Positions 1 through 8,405 of a stretch of 64,000 nt of DNA are shown piece after piece; position 1 is the stretch's first letter; each line of letters begins with the position of its first letter. This DNA is from a virus: IMG/VR virus record IMGVR_UViG_3300025133_000027, positions 62,001 through 126,000 of that record. One strand, written 5' to 3'. Position numbers and translations under genes: made by a program. The notes under the pieces are model-generated. The model saw only the letters and a program-made list of their open reading frames with translations, had not been told where the DNA came from and made no database searches.

Positions 1-41
1 AGCAGAAGCTGAATGAGAAAAAACTTTTAAAAGGATAAAAA

Positions 42-1367
42 ATGAGTAAAACAATTTATGTGCTAGATACGAATGTTCTTATGACTGATTCGGAGGTCTT
101 TACTAAGTTTGGAAGGAGTTCTTTAATAATTCCGTTCAAAGTTCTGGAAGAGCTTGATAAACATAAGAATAGGCAGGATAGCACTGGTGCCATGACCAGA
201 AGGTCAACAAGGTTTCTTGATGAGCTGAGAAAGAAAGGTTCTCTTTATGATGGAGTCAGGATAGCTAAAGGAAAGGGTATCTTAAAAGTTGTTAACTCAG
301 ACCCTTCGCTTCTAAATTCAGATCTAGACCCAACAAATCCAGATAATAGAATTTTATCAACTGTGCTTTCTGTGATGAAAGCAGAGCCGGGAGCGAAGGT
401 TGTCCTAGTGTCCCTAGACATCAACCTGAGAGTTAAGTGTGATTCTCTGAAAATTAAAGTTCAGGACTATGAAGCAAATAAAGCAGTTAAAAGGACAAAC
501 GAACTTTACTCTGGATCTTCGGAACGTCTTGTGGACGATCAGTTAATTGATCAGTTTTATTCTGGTGAAGAAATCTATCTCCAAAAAGAGGAAAAAGAAC
601 TTTATCCAAATGAGTTCGTGATGTTGAGATCTTCATCAGATCCGAAAAAGACTGCTCTCTCTAGGTTTATTAATTATAACAAGCCACTGAGAAGAATCCC
701 GTCAAAAGCGGAAGCCTATGAGATTAGACCTCGTAATAAAGAACAAGGCTATGCAATGGATTTACTACTTGACCCTAAAATCAAGTTAGTAACCATTATG
801 GGCTCCGCAGGTAGTGGAAAAACTTTAGTTGCATTAGCTGCCGGAATGCATCAATCAATAGATTGTATGGAAAACGCAGGAAAAAAACTCCCTTATCGTA
901 AATTAATTGTTTCAAGGCCTGTGCAGCCAATGGGTAAAGACATCGGTTATCTCCCAGGGACACTTGAAGAAAAGATGCTTCCTTGGTTAGCTCCGATTCA
1001 TGACAATCTTGAGTTTATTGTGGGGGATGCCCAGTATCTTGATACTTGGATCTCTAATGGATCAATTCAGATTGAAGCTTTGACTTATATTCGTGGACGT
1101 TCGATTGGTGAATCTTATATTATTATTGATGAGGCTCAAAACTTGTCAAAGCATGAAGTTAAAACAATTATTACTCGCATTGGCGAAGGAACAAAGATCG
1201 TTCTAACTGGAGACGTTGAGCAGATTGATGCAATGTATCTAGATGCTACAACTAACGGGCTTGCACATGCGATCGAATCTCTTAAAGAGTATGAAATCAC
1301 TGGACATATTACTCTACAAAAGGGTGAGCGTTCTGAAATTGCAACGATTGCGGCTAAGGTTCTATAA
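42..1367 (+). CDS. phoH: PIN-PhoH family ATPase/ribonuclease
   Basis: This 441-residue protein joins two domains. Residues 1 to about 150 form a PIN-type nuclease domain, seen from the opening YVLDTNVLM and the acidic residues after it. The C-terminal half is a PhoH-type P-loop ATPase with Walker A GSAGSGKT near residue 254 and Walker B YIIIDEAQN near residue 360. In the family (PhoH2/YlaK type), the pair couples RNA unwinding to RNA cleavage. The ATG at 42 follows an AAGGA ribosome site. The stop overlaps the next ATG (TAATG at 1365-1369), so it begins a tightly packed operon. PhoH genes are common in marine T4-like phages, often as the ATPase alone; here the PIN half is kept. Its role in infection is unknown. 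The identification is confident, the substrate is not. Confidence 0.9.
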   Translation: MSKTIYVLDTNVLMTDSEVFTKFGRSSLIIPFKVLEELDKHKNRQDSTGAMTRRSTRFLDELRKKGSLYDGVRIAKGKGILKVVNSDPSLLNSDLDPTNPDNRILSTVLSVMKAEPGAKVVLVSLDINLRVKCDSLKIKVQDYEANKAVKRTNELYSGSSERLVDDQLIDQFYSGEEIYLQKEEKELYPNEFVMLRSSSDPKKTALSRFINYNKPLRRIPSKAEAYEIRPRNKEQGYAMDLLLDPKIKLVTIMGSAGSGKTLVALAAGMHQSIDCMENAGKKLPYRKLIVSRPVQPMGKDIGYLPGTLEEKMLPWLAPIHDNLEFIVGDAQYLDTWISNGSIQIEALTYIRGRSIGESYIIIDEAQNLSKHEVKTIITRIGEGTKIVLTGDVEQIDAMYLDATTNGLAHAIESLKEYEITGHITLQKGERSEIATIAAKVL

Positions 1368-2071
1368 TGAAAAAATATGTGCAGCAAACACAACTTGAGT
1401 CTTATAGAAAATTCGGATTAAGAATCCATAGTTGTGTTGCTGTGCTTATTAGCGACAATGTTATAGACGACTCAATTGCACATAGTATAGTTATGAGGAT
1501 CAAAAATAAGATCCCTAAAGAACTGCTATGTGCAATTGAGCGTATAAATTTCGGCTTATATAAGTTTGGTAGACGTGGGATAGCATCTAAATACATAGAT
1601 GGCACAATCTTCGTCCACATAGGTCCAGAAACTACAATTGAAAAGACATTGCAGGCAATAACTCATGAGTTATCACACGCTTTAGAGTTCTCGTTTCGTC
1701 AACATCTTAGTGATTTCAAGCTTAAACAGGAATTTGTATCTAAACGTAGAAGACTATTTGATTTATTAGAGAATGAATATAAAGATATAAAGAAGTTCAA
1801 TAACCGAAATTTAGATTACGATGGAGAATTAGATACATACTTGGCCAATAATATTGGCTTAGATAAGTTAGAGAGGTATACTCTTAAAATGTTTGTATCA
1901 CCCTATTCAGCGACTTGTTATAGTGAATATATCGCAGAAGGGTTCGAGAATTACTTACTGGGCGACCATAAGACACTTAGGTCTCTGTCACCAGTTTTAT
2001 ACAAAAAAATAGAAGAAATGATAGAAGGGAAGGTTAAAAGTGCCAGTCAAAGAAAAAATATCGTATTCTGA
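1367..2071 (+). CDS. putative zinc metalloprotease-like protein (HELSH motif)
   Basis: This is a 234-residue soluble protein. A single zinc-protease signature, THELSHALEF, lies near residue 103, giving the HExxH metal site with its catalytic glutamate. About 80 residues later, SEYIAEGFENYLL offers glutamates that could act as the third ligand, as in gluzincin-type enzymes. There is no signal peptide or membrane segment, so it would act in the cytoplasm or be packaged. I cannot assign a named family. It is translationally coupled to the PhoH-like gene upstream (TAATG), and its last 32 bases overlap the nuclease gene downstream. The metal site is visible; protease activity is inferred. Confidence 0.6.
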   Translation: MKKYVQQTQLESYRKFGLRIHSCVAVLISDNVIDDSIAHSIVMRIKNKIPKELLCAIERINFGLYKFGRRGIASKYIDGTIFVHIGPETTIEKTLQAITHELSHALEFSFRQHLSDFKLKQEFVSKRRRLFDLLENEYKDIKKFNNRNLDYDGELDTYLANNIGLDKLERYTLKMFVSPYSATCYSEYIAEGFENYLLGDHKTLRSLSPVLYKKIEEMIEGKVKSASQRKNIVF

Positions 2072-2870
2072 ATTATCTGATTGGAATTTATGTCCATATA
2101 AGAGAAAGCTCGTTTACGATGATAAGAATTATTCTGATGGAAGTATTCATACTTACTTTGGAACAGCAGTCCACGAGGCGGCTGAATATCTCGTTAAGGA
2201 TAATAGTGTAGATGGTTTCCAAATCTTCTCAGATAAATATGATGAACTCATCGAAGATGTTAAATTCGAGTTCACTGAGAAAGAATATACAAGGTTTAAA
2301 TCCTCCACAGTCAAAGAAGTTATAGAAGTTTTTAGAGAATATGGAAGAGCCATTATTCCAGAAATCTTACCAGCAATGACTGCTACATTCGGTGAATATG
2401 AAGTGATCGGAACTGAGTATCGGCTATTTGAGGATATCGAAGGGTTTCCTACTAAGTTCAAAGGGCTTGTAGACCTTGTAATTAAGTCCAATGGTCGGTA
2501 TTGTGTTCTTGACTGGAAAACATGTGGTTGGGGCTGGGATGCTGAAAAGAAAGCAGACAAGATGACCAATTACCAGATTGTTCTATACAAGAAATATATT
2601 GCCCAGAAATTGGGACTTGATTTAAATATGCTTGATACCTATTTTGGTTTACTAAAGAAATCAGGAAAGCCTGGAAAGTATGTTGAAATCTTTAAGTCCA
2701 CCTCGGGTAAGAAGAGAACATCAAACGCTACGGAGCTTTTGTCTAATTGTTTGAAAAATATTAACAGTGGTTTTCATGTGAAAAATAGACTTTCGTGTAA
2801 TAGGCCGCTATCAAGAAAGATCAAATTTAATATTAGATGCCAGTTCTATAAGACAGATAAATGCAAATAA
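2040..2870 (+). CDS. PD-(D/E)XK nuclease, RecB/Cas4-like
   Basis: This 276-residue protein has the ordered motifs of a RecB/Cas4-type nuclease. They are GTAVHEAAEYL (the conserved His-Glu helix), GLVDLVI (active-site Asp), VLDWKT (D-x-K pair) and NYQIVLY (motif QxxxY). A cysteine at NLCPYK near the N-terminus and three C-terminal cysteines (LSCNRP, then CQFYKTDKC) resemble the Fe-S arrangement of Cas4/AddB, though the spacing is not canonical. In such phages the family is annotated as an exonuclease for recombination or repair. The start is GTG at 2040 behind a GGGAAGG-like site, inside the end of the preceding gene. A 68-base gap with a tandem ATAAATGCAA repeat at its upstream edge follows the gene. 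Confidence 0.8.
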   Translation: MPVKEKISYSELSDWNLCPYKRKLVYDDKNYSDGSIHTYFGTAVHEAAEYLVKDNSVDGFQIFSDKYDELIEDVKFEFTEKEYTRFKSSTVKEVIEVFREYGRAIIPEILPAMTATFGEYEVIGTEYRLFEDIEGFPTKFKGLVDLVIKSNGRYCVLDWKTCGWGWDAEKKADKMTNYQIVLYKKYIAQKLGLDLNMLDTYFGLLKKSGKPGKYVEIFKSTSGKKRTSNATELLSNCLKNINSGFHVKNRLSCNRPLSRKIKFNIRCQFYKTDKCK

Positions 2871-2938
2871 ATGCAAAAATATGTTAACAGAACCTAAATA
2901 CATGAAGTAGTCTCTAGCTCATAACCACGAGGTGAGCT

Positions 2939-4213
2939 TTGAGTGAAAAGAAAATAAAGGTTCTGATGATTGCCGACCATCCATATACCCCATCGGGTGT
3001 CGGAACACAGACAAAATATGTAATTGATGCCCTGATAAAATCAGAACGCTTCAGCATAGTGTCTCTTGCAGGTGCGATGAAGCATAAAAGCATGCAACCA
3101 GTTAAAACAGAGGAATATGGGGATGATTTATTAATCATCCCTGTTGAAGGTTATGGAAATCCTGATATCATAAGGACTGTTCTTAGAAAAGAAAGGCCTG
3201 ATATCTTGTGGTTTATGACCGATCCTCGATATTATGAGTGGCTGTGGGCCATGTCCGACGAAATTCGTCCTTTGGTCCCTATGGTCTATTACCATGTCTG
3301 GGATAATTACCCCCTTCCACAGTTCAACAAGCCATATTATGATTCAACTGACTGTATTGCTACCATTTCAAAGGTAACTGATGATGTTGTTAGGCAGGTT
3401 ACTGATGATAGTCATGCTGTTTATATCCCACACGCAGTTAATTCTGAATTTTTTAAACCTATGACAAAAGAACAGAAAGCAGCAGCTAGGAAAGAAAACT
3501 TTAAAACATGGGAAAATGATAAAACTCTCTTCTTTTGGAATAACAGAAATGCCAGAAGGAAGCTAACAGGTACACTTGTTTGGTGGTTTAAGGAATTCTT
3601 AGAAGAAAATGGTAAGGATAGTGCTGTCCTGTTGATGCATACTGACCCAAATGATAGCCACGGTCAGAATATTGAATACATAATGAAGGAAGCAGGGCTT
3701 ACAAATGGCGAAATTCTTATTTCAAAAGATAAAATGCCAGCAGAACAACTAGCCGTGCTATACAATATGGCAGACTATACAATCAACATCTCAGATGCTG
3801 AAGGTTTTGGGTTGGCGACGCTAGAATCTCTTTCTTGTGGAACCCCAATCATCGTCAACAAGACAGGAGGCCTCACCGAGCAAGTAGAAACCCCAGAAGG
3901 GAAGATGACTGGTATCGGGATAGAACCTTGTGCTAAAGCCATTGTAGGCTCTCAGGCTGTCCCTTATATCTATGAGGATAGAATGTCTAAGGAGGACTTC
4001 TTAGCGGCTCTAAAGAAGGCTCACCTAGCTAAGATTGGAGATACTGCTGAGAGGAAAGAGTGGATTAAGACTGGCCTTGAGCACGCTGCCAAAAATTACA
4101 ATTTTGACACATTCAACAAGCAGTGGTTGGAACTAATGCTAGAAGTTCACGAGCGATACGGTTCATGGGAAACAAGAAAAGAATATAAAGCCTGGACTTG
4201 CGAGGAAGTATAA
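2939..4213 (+). CDS. GT-B glycosyltransferase (GT4-like)
   Basis: This 424-residue enzyme is the first gene of the glycan block. The N-terminus (VLMIADHPYTPSGVGTQTKYV) is the Rossmann-type acceptor half, with the Gly-rich loop usual in GT4 enzymes. The donor-binding half carries EGFGLATLESLSCG near residue 288, the E-x7-E motif that contacts the nucleotide-sugar, followed by GTPIIVNKTGG. I chose the TTG start at 2939 because a good GAGGTGA site lies just upstream and no better start keeps the N-terminal strand. The stop overlaps the next ATG. Sugar and acceptor cannot be read from sequence; the target could be DNA, virion or host glycan. Confidence 0.85.
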   Translation: MSEKKIKVLMIADHPYTPSGVGTQTKYVIDALIKSERFSIVSLAGAMKHKSMQPVKTEEYGDDLLIIPVEGYGNPDIIRTVLRKERPDILWFMTDPRYYEWLWAMSDEIRPLVPMVYYHVWDNYPLPQFNKPYYDSTDCIATISKVTDDVVRQVTDDSHAVYIPHAVNSEFFKPMTKEQKAAARKENFKTWENDKTLFFWNNRNARRKLTGTLVWWFKEFLEENGKDSAVLLMHTDPNDSHGQNIEYIMKEAGLTNGEILISKDKMPAEQLAVLYNMADYTINISDAEGFGLATLESLSCGTPIIVNKTGGLTEQVETPEGKMTGIGIEPCAKAIVGSQAVPYIYEDRMSKEDFLAALKKAHLAKIGDTAERKEWIKTGLEHAAKNYNFDTFNKQWLELMLEVHERYGSWETRKEYKAWTCEEV

Positions 4214-4758
4214 TGAAGATAGTTATGACAAATGCGGAATACCGCAAGCAAATAATGGCAGAGAGGAAAACCTCCCTTGAAAATTCCTGGGTTCTCTTCC
4301 GAAGTGGTCAAAGAATGACATGGGGACCGTCTATTATTGAAAAATATTTAGATGGAACCCCTGTTTATACATGGGTGCCTGAGAGAATTAGCTGGAGAGA
4401 AAGAATATTGGGGCTTTATACTTCTTTGAAGTCATATCTAGTCGCATTCTTTACCCTTACCACTAAAGAAAAATATGTAAGACCTGCTGGTCAGGTGAAG
4501 TTTATCGATAAGGTTTGGAATCCAAAACATTCAGGTGGGATTGACATCGAATATCACTTTAGGGACTATTTTGACACTAAAAGTTTTAAGAGGCAGTTGG
4601 ATCATTTAAACGATCCAAAGGACTATCCAAAGGCAGGACCACACCGTGTTGGTTATATTCACGGAGTTGACGACTCTTCTTATAGAAAAGTTTATGGAAA
4701 AGCTGGAATCAATCCATTCGCACCAAAAAACTCGCCTGTTACGGCAAAGGAACAATAA
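4213..4758 (+). CDS. hypothetical protein in glycan block
   Basis: This is a 181-residue protein I do not recognise. I place the start at ATG 4213, which overlaps the preceding stop (TAATG) and sits behind GAGGAAG; the in-frame TTG at 4198 would add five residues within the upstream gene. It is basic and rich in aromatic residues. A modest hydrophobic stretch, SYLVAFFTL, lies near residue 80 and is too short to be a sure membrane span. The C-terminal half holds several His and Asp residues (YHFRDYF, GYIHGVDDSS). Its stop overlaps the next glycosyltransferase start, so it is co-translated between two glycosyltransferases and may serve the same pathway. Confidence 0.7.
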   Translation: MKIVMTNAEYRKQIMAERKTSLENSWVLFRSGQRMTWGPSIIEKYLDGTPVYTWVPERISWRERILGLYTSLKSYLVAFFTLTTKEKYVRPAGQVKFIDKVWNPKHSGGIDIEYHFRDYFDTKSFKRQLDHLNDPKDYPKAGPHRVGYIHGVDDSSYRKVYGKAGINPFAPKNSPVTAKEQ

Positions 4759-6008
4759 TGAAAAAGATACTATTAGTAGGACCGATTCTTACACAAACAG
4801 GTTATGGAGAGCACGCTAGAATGATGGCAAGAGCTCTATTGTCAAGACCAGACCTTGTTGACCTGTATATACATCCGATTAATTGGGGGCAATCATCTTG
4901 GTTGTGGGAAGACGACAACGAAAGAAGGTTGATTGATCAATTGATCAACAAGACCGCTTTTGCAAGACAGCAACGAACACAGTTTGATATCTGCCTAATG
5001 GTTACTATTCCAAACGAATGGGAGCAATATCGAGCAGCTCCTATCAATATTGGTGTCTGTGCGGGCATTGAAACAGACAGGGTAAGTCCTGAGTGGATTA
5101 TCGCAGCCAATAAATTTGCAGATTCAATAATTGTCCCATCAGAGTTCGCAAAGAACATCTTTGAAGGAACAATCTATAACAATAACGGGCAGAACCTACA
5201 GCTCCAAAAGAAGATTGATGTTGTACACTATCCAACAAAGAAGTTTGCAGCGATGCCAGAACTCGACTTGGGTTTAAAGAATGATTTCAACTTCTTGGTG
5301 GTCGCACAATGGGGACCTCGCAAGAATATGGAAGGAACACTCGCTGCATTCTATGAAGAGTTCAAGAATGATGAAGTTGGTTTGGTGCTGAAAACAAGCA
5401 AGGCTAAAAACTCATTGATGGATAAAGAAGTAGTTATGAGAGCTTTGAATAGTGTCAAGGGAGCATTCCCGGATGCCAAGTGTTCTGTGAACCTACTACA
5501 CGGATATTTAACAGACCAAGAAGTAAACAGTCTTTACACTCATTCGAAGATTAAAGCCATTGTAAACCTTGGGCACGGTGAAGGGTTTGGTTTACCACTG
5601 TTTGAGGCAGCATATTCAGGTCTTCCAATCATCACACACGATTTTGGTGGCCAGAAGGACTTCCTATATGCTCCAAACAAAGCTGGCAAGACTAAACCAA
5701 TGTTTCAGAAGGTTTCATACGACGTAGGGCCTATTGCCAAGGATGTTGTTTGGGACGGTGTTCTCGTTGAAGGTTCGAACTGGGCTTATGTTAACAAGCT
5801 TGACGCCAAGAACAAAATGAGAGATACTTATGAAAACTATCACCTCGCTAAGTCAAAGTCAGGAAAGTTAAAGACCTGGGTTCTTGAGAACTTTAAGAGC
5901 GAAACTCTTAGTGAACAGGTTATAGGACTTGTTTGTGGTGAAGCTTCAATAAATGAACTATCTGATGAGGACTGGCTTGAATCTCTTGGAATTGAGGTGC
6001 ATGATTAA
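4758..6008 (+). CDS. GT-B glycosyltransferase (GT4-like)
   Basis: This 416-residue protein has GT-B architecture. The N-terminal strand and loop are ILLVGPILTQTGYGEHARMM. A central linker is followed by WGPRKNMEGTLAAF, the start of the second Rossmann half. The donor motif GHGEGFGLPLFEAAYSGLP lies near residues 272-290 with the E-x7-E spacing, followed by a GG-x(5)-L turn. It differs enough from its neighbours at 2939 and 8402 not to be a recent copy. TAATG couplings on both sides tie it to the operon. Family assignment is firm; substrate unknown. Confidence 0.85.
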   Translation: MKKILLVGPILTQTGYGEHARMMARALLSRPDLVDLYIHPINWGQSSWLWEDDNERRLIDQLINKTAFARQQRTQFDICLMVTIPNEWEQYRAAPINIGVCAGIETDRVSPEWIIAANKFADSIIVPSEFAKNIFEGTIYNNNGQNLQLQKKIDVVHYPTKKFAAMPELDLGLKNDFNFLVVAQWGPRKNMEGTLAAFYEEFKNDEVGLVLKTSKAKNSLMDKEVVMRALNSVKGAFPDAKCSVNLLHGYLTDQEVNSLYTHSKIKAIVNLGHGEGFGLPLFEAAYSGLPIITHDFGGQKDFLYAPNKAGKTKPMFQKVSYDVGPIAKDVVWDGVLVEGSNWAYVNKLDAKNKMRDTYENYHLAKSKSGKLKTWVLENFKSETLSEQVIGLVCGEASINELSDEDWLESLGIEVHD

Positions 6009-6844
6009 TGAAAGTAGCATTTGTAGCCGATTTTTTTGCTAATGAGATTTGTGGAGGTGGAGAATTAAACAATGAAGAATTGATTCAGATGATTAGAGCG
6101 AGTGGGCACCATGTAAGCAAAATTAAAGCAAAAGATTTTGGGATCAAGCATTTTACTCATGATAAATACATAATCTCCAATTACGTTAGTCTATCAAGTG
6201 GTGCAAAAGAAATCCTCCAAGAGAAAGGAAGATATTCAATTCTTGAGCACGATCATCAGTATTTATCGAGCAGAAATCCTGCTGGTTATGAGAATTTCAT
6301 AGCAACATTTGATGATATTATAAATCTTAATTTTTATGAAAAAGCAACTAAAGTTTATTGTCAGAGCCAGTACCATGTAGATATCGTTAAAAGAAATCTT
6401 AATATAGATAATATCGTAAATCTTGGTGGGAATCTATGGAGCCTTGAAACTCTCGATTTCATCGAGAAACTTTCTTTGGAGAAGAAGAGTGATAAAACCG
6501 CCATTTTAAACTCAGTGATTCCAAATAAAAACACATCAACTTGCATTTCCTTTTGTATCCGTGCAAAAAAAGACTATGAACTCATTTCTTCTTCTGACAA
6601 CAGAGAGTTTCTAAGACAAATGAGCCTGTGTAAAGAGTTGGTTTTTTTGCCAAAATCACCCGAAACATTATCAAGGCTTGTTGTTGAAGCAAGGATGCTA
6701 GGACTTACTGTTATAACTAATAAATTAGTTGGCGCAGCAAAAGAAGAGTTTTTTAAAATGAAAGGAAGAGAATTAATTCAATTTTTTAGAGATAAAAGAG
6801 GCGAGATCTTATCGGAAATTTTAAACTTTATTGAGGAAGAATGA
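6008..6844 (+). CDS. probable glycosyltransferase, short GT-B-like
   Basis: This 278-residue protein opens with a typical glycosyltransferase strand and loop, VAFVADFFANEICGGGELNNEE, where GGGE resembles the acceptor-site loop of GT4 enzymes. Mid-protein text (KATKVYCQSQYHVDIVKRN, then NLGGNLWSLE) matches the inter-domain part of such enzymes. The C-terminal half is short, and the usual E-x7-E is reduced to SPETLSRLVVEARMLGLTVI, which keeps two glutamates in similar places. It may be a minimal or divergent enzyme. It overlaps the next gene by four bases (ATGA). Confidence in the fold is moderate. Confidence 0.6.
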   Translation: MKVAFVADFFANEICGGGELNNEELIQMIRASGHHVSKIKAKDFGIKHFTHDKYIISNYVSLSSGAKEILQEKGRYSILEHDHQYLSSRNPAGYENFIATFDDIINLNFYEKATKVYCQSQYHVDIVKRNLNIDNIVNLGGNLWSLETLDFIEKLSLEKKSDKTAILNSVIPNKNTSTCISFCIRAKKDYELISSSDNREFLRQMSLCKELVFLPKSPETLSRLVVEARMLGLTVITNKLVGAAKEEFFKMKGRELIQFFRDKRGEILSEILNFIEEE

Positions 6845-7761
6845 AGATTGCTTTTATAGGAAATTTCACTCAAATATATCATGAAGAAGGAAAGGCTCGT
6901 TCTCTTGCTAGGCTTGGGCATGATGTGTATCGATTTGCGGAAAATACTTTTAATAATGAAGATGTAGAAGAAATTATTAGTCTTAATGTTGATCTATTGA
7001 TATATGCAAAATTAAATATATCAATAGATAAAAAAGATTTTCTTCAAAAAATGGGGCAGCACGGAATAAAACGAGTGTGTTGGCATCCCGACTTGATGTT
7101 CAATACTGAAAAAGAGAGATGGTTAGTTTCGAATCCTACATATACTTTATCTGATTATATATTTACATCTGATGGTGGGCACCAAAAAGACTTTAAGAAG
7201 CTTGGCCTGAATCACTACTGTATACGGCAAGCTATCTACGACAAGTGTTGTTATAGGTCAGAAAAGGAACTTATGTCTTTTAAAGACGTAGAAATTATTT
7301 TTGTTGGTGGGAGCAGTCACGTTTTGCATTCTCATCGCAAAGAGTTTCTTACGATACTATCAGATAAATTTGGAAATAAATTTCGTCATGTCGGGACTTT
7401 TGACGAAGAATGGCGGAATGATGCTTTGAATGATTTATTTAATAGCGTTAGTATCGTTATTGGAGATAGTGTATACTCTCCTTACTACTGGTCGAATAGG
7501 CTATATGAGACAATTGGGCGAGGAGCTTTTATTATTCATAATAAGATTGAAGGTATCGAAGATGAATACGCAAAAGGATTACATTTTGATACCTACGAGA
7601 ATGGAAACTATGATGACTTAATCTCTAAAATAGAGCTTCACTTACAAGACACAGAGGAACTCAAGAAACAAGGAGTTGCTGGTATGGAATATACACGTAG
7701 AAACCACACATTAATGAACAGAGCACAACAAGTTATTTCTATCATCGAGAGGAGAAAATAA
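6841..7761 (+). CDS. CgeB-like glycosyltransferase
   Basis: This 306-residue protein matches the layout of CgeB/spore-protein-like glycosyltransferases. It has an N-terminal strand IAFIGNF, a central CWHPDLMFN stretch and ADYIFTSDGG-type boundaries (here SDYIFTSDGGHQKDFKKLG). The C-terminal half carries VSIVIGDSVYSPYYWSNRLYE followed by TIGRGAFIIHNKIEGIED, the nucleotide-sugar-binding Rossmann turn with the acidic-RxxE element. It starts by ATGA overlap and ends by TAATG coupling to the methyltransferase. The expected activity is sugar transfer in the cytoplasm; donor and acceptor are unknown. Confidence 0.65.
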   Translation: MKIAFIGNFTQIYHEEGKARSLARLGHDVYRFAENTFNNEDVEEIISLNVDLLIYAKLNISIDKKDFLQKMGQHGIKRVCWHPDLMFNTEKERWLVSNPTYTLSDYIFTSDGGHQKDFKKLGLNHYCIRQAIYDKCCYRSEKELMSFKDVEIIFVGGSSHVLHSHRKEFLTILSDKFGNKFRHVGTFDEEWRNDALNDLFNSVSIVIGDSVYSPYYWSNRLYETIGRGAFIIHNKIEGIEDEYAKGLHFDTYENGNYDDLISKIELHLQDTEELKKQGVAGMEYTRRNHTLMNRAQQVISIIERRK

Positions 7762-8405
7762 TGGGAGCAGCCAACAATAATAATCGAGCAGAGTTAGAGG
7801 CTTACGAACAAATTGTTAAAAACTTAAATCTCAAACCAAAGACTTTGTTTGAGATTGGTTCTAAGGACGGAGCCGATGCTAAACGACTTGCAACTTTCTT
7901 TGAAATTAATCCTATTAATGTTTACATAATCGAGGCTCACCCTTTCTTTTTTCAGAATATTAAATATTCTTATCCTGAATATAATTGTTTCCATTTGGCA
8001 GCTTCGGACAAAAATGAAGAACTAATCTTCAACGCAGCTCTTAATTACGACGATGGAAGGTCCTCGATTCTTGAGCGAGATATTTACGATTCTAATTCTT
8101 TTAGTAAGGTAAGTGTTTCAGGAGTCCGTTTGGATTCTTTTTTGGATGTTAATAATATTGAAGAAGTAGATTTGTTAAAAATTGATGTTGAAGGAGCCGG
8201 TATGCAAGTGTTAGCTGGTTTTGGAGATGCTTTAACCAAGGTTAAGACACTGCAAATAGAAGCAGAATATAAGAATATTTGGAAGGACTCATCTACTTGG
8301 AACGAGATACGTGATTTCTTATTGAAAGACTTTAATCTTTATTGGAAGAAAGATATTTCTGGTATTCAAATAGATTCTATCTGGGTTAATAAGAGGATCG
8401 TATGA
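7761..8405 (+). CDS. FkbM-family SAM-dependent methyltransferase
   Basis: This 214-residue protein has the FkbM methyltransferase plan. Motif I is LFEIGSKDGADAKRLA near residue 30, the SAM-binding Gly-rich loop. The acidic end of strand 2 is VYIIEAHPFFFQNI. Late motifs are VRLDSFL and VDLLKIDVEGAGMQVLAGF, which is diagnostic of the family. FkbM enzymes O-methylate sugars or polyketides and are frequent in phage and bacterial glycan clusters, where they cap a glycan. The gene lies between two glycosyltransferases, with a four-base overlap downstream. Sugar methylation is an inference from family and context. Confidence 0.8.
   Translation: MGAANNNNRAELEAYEQIVKNLNLKPKTLFEIGSKDGADAKRLATFFEINPINVYIIEAHPFFFQNIKYSYPEYNCFHLAASDKNEELIFNAALNYDDGRSSILERDIYDSNSFSKVSVSGVRLDSFLDVNNIEEVDLLKIDVEGAGMQVLAGFGDALTKVKTLQIEAEYKNIWKDSSTWNEIRDFLLKDFNLYWKKDISGIQIDSIWVNKRIV

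Noticed and set aside
1-41. C-terminal tail of an upstream gene
   Set aside because: All three + frames end within 38 bases, so the true frame of any upstream gene cannot be decided from this window.
2153-2569. 138-codon minus-strand frame opposite the nuclease gene
   Set aside because: The + strand frame carries the full nuclease motif set; the minus product is low-complexity Ser/Thr text.
4933-4948. 16-bp palindrome TTGATCAATTGATCAA in a glycosyltransferase gene
   Set aside because: It is a simple tandem of TTGATCAA within codons; length and composition are compatible with chance.
6031-6037. T-run that could end a terminator (also runs near 6645, 32203, 46399 and 47468)
   Set aside because: No stable stem precedes any of these runs; they reflect Phe/Lys-rich AT-rich coding sequence.
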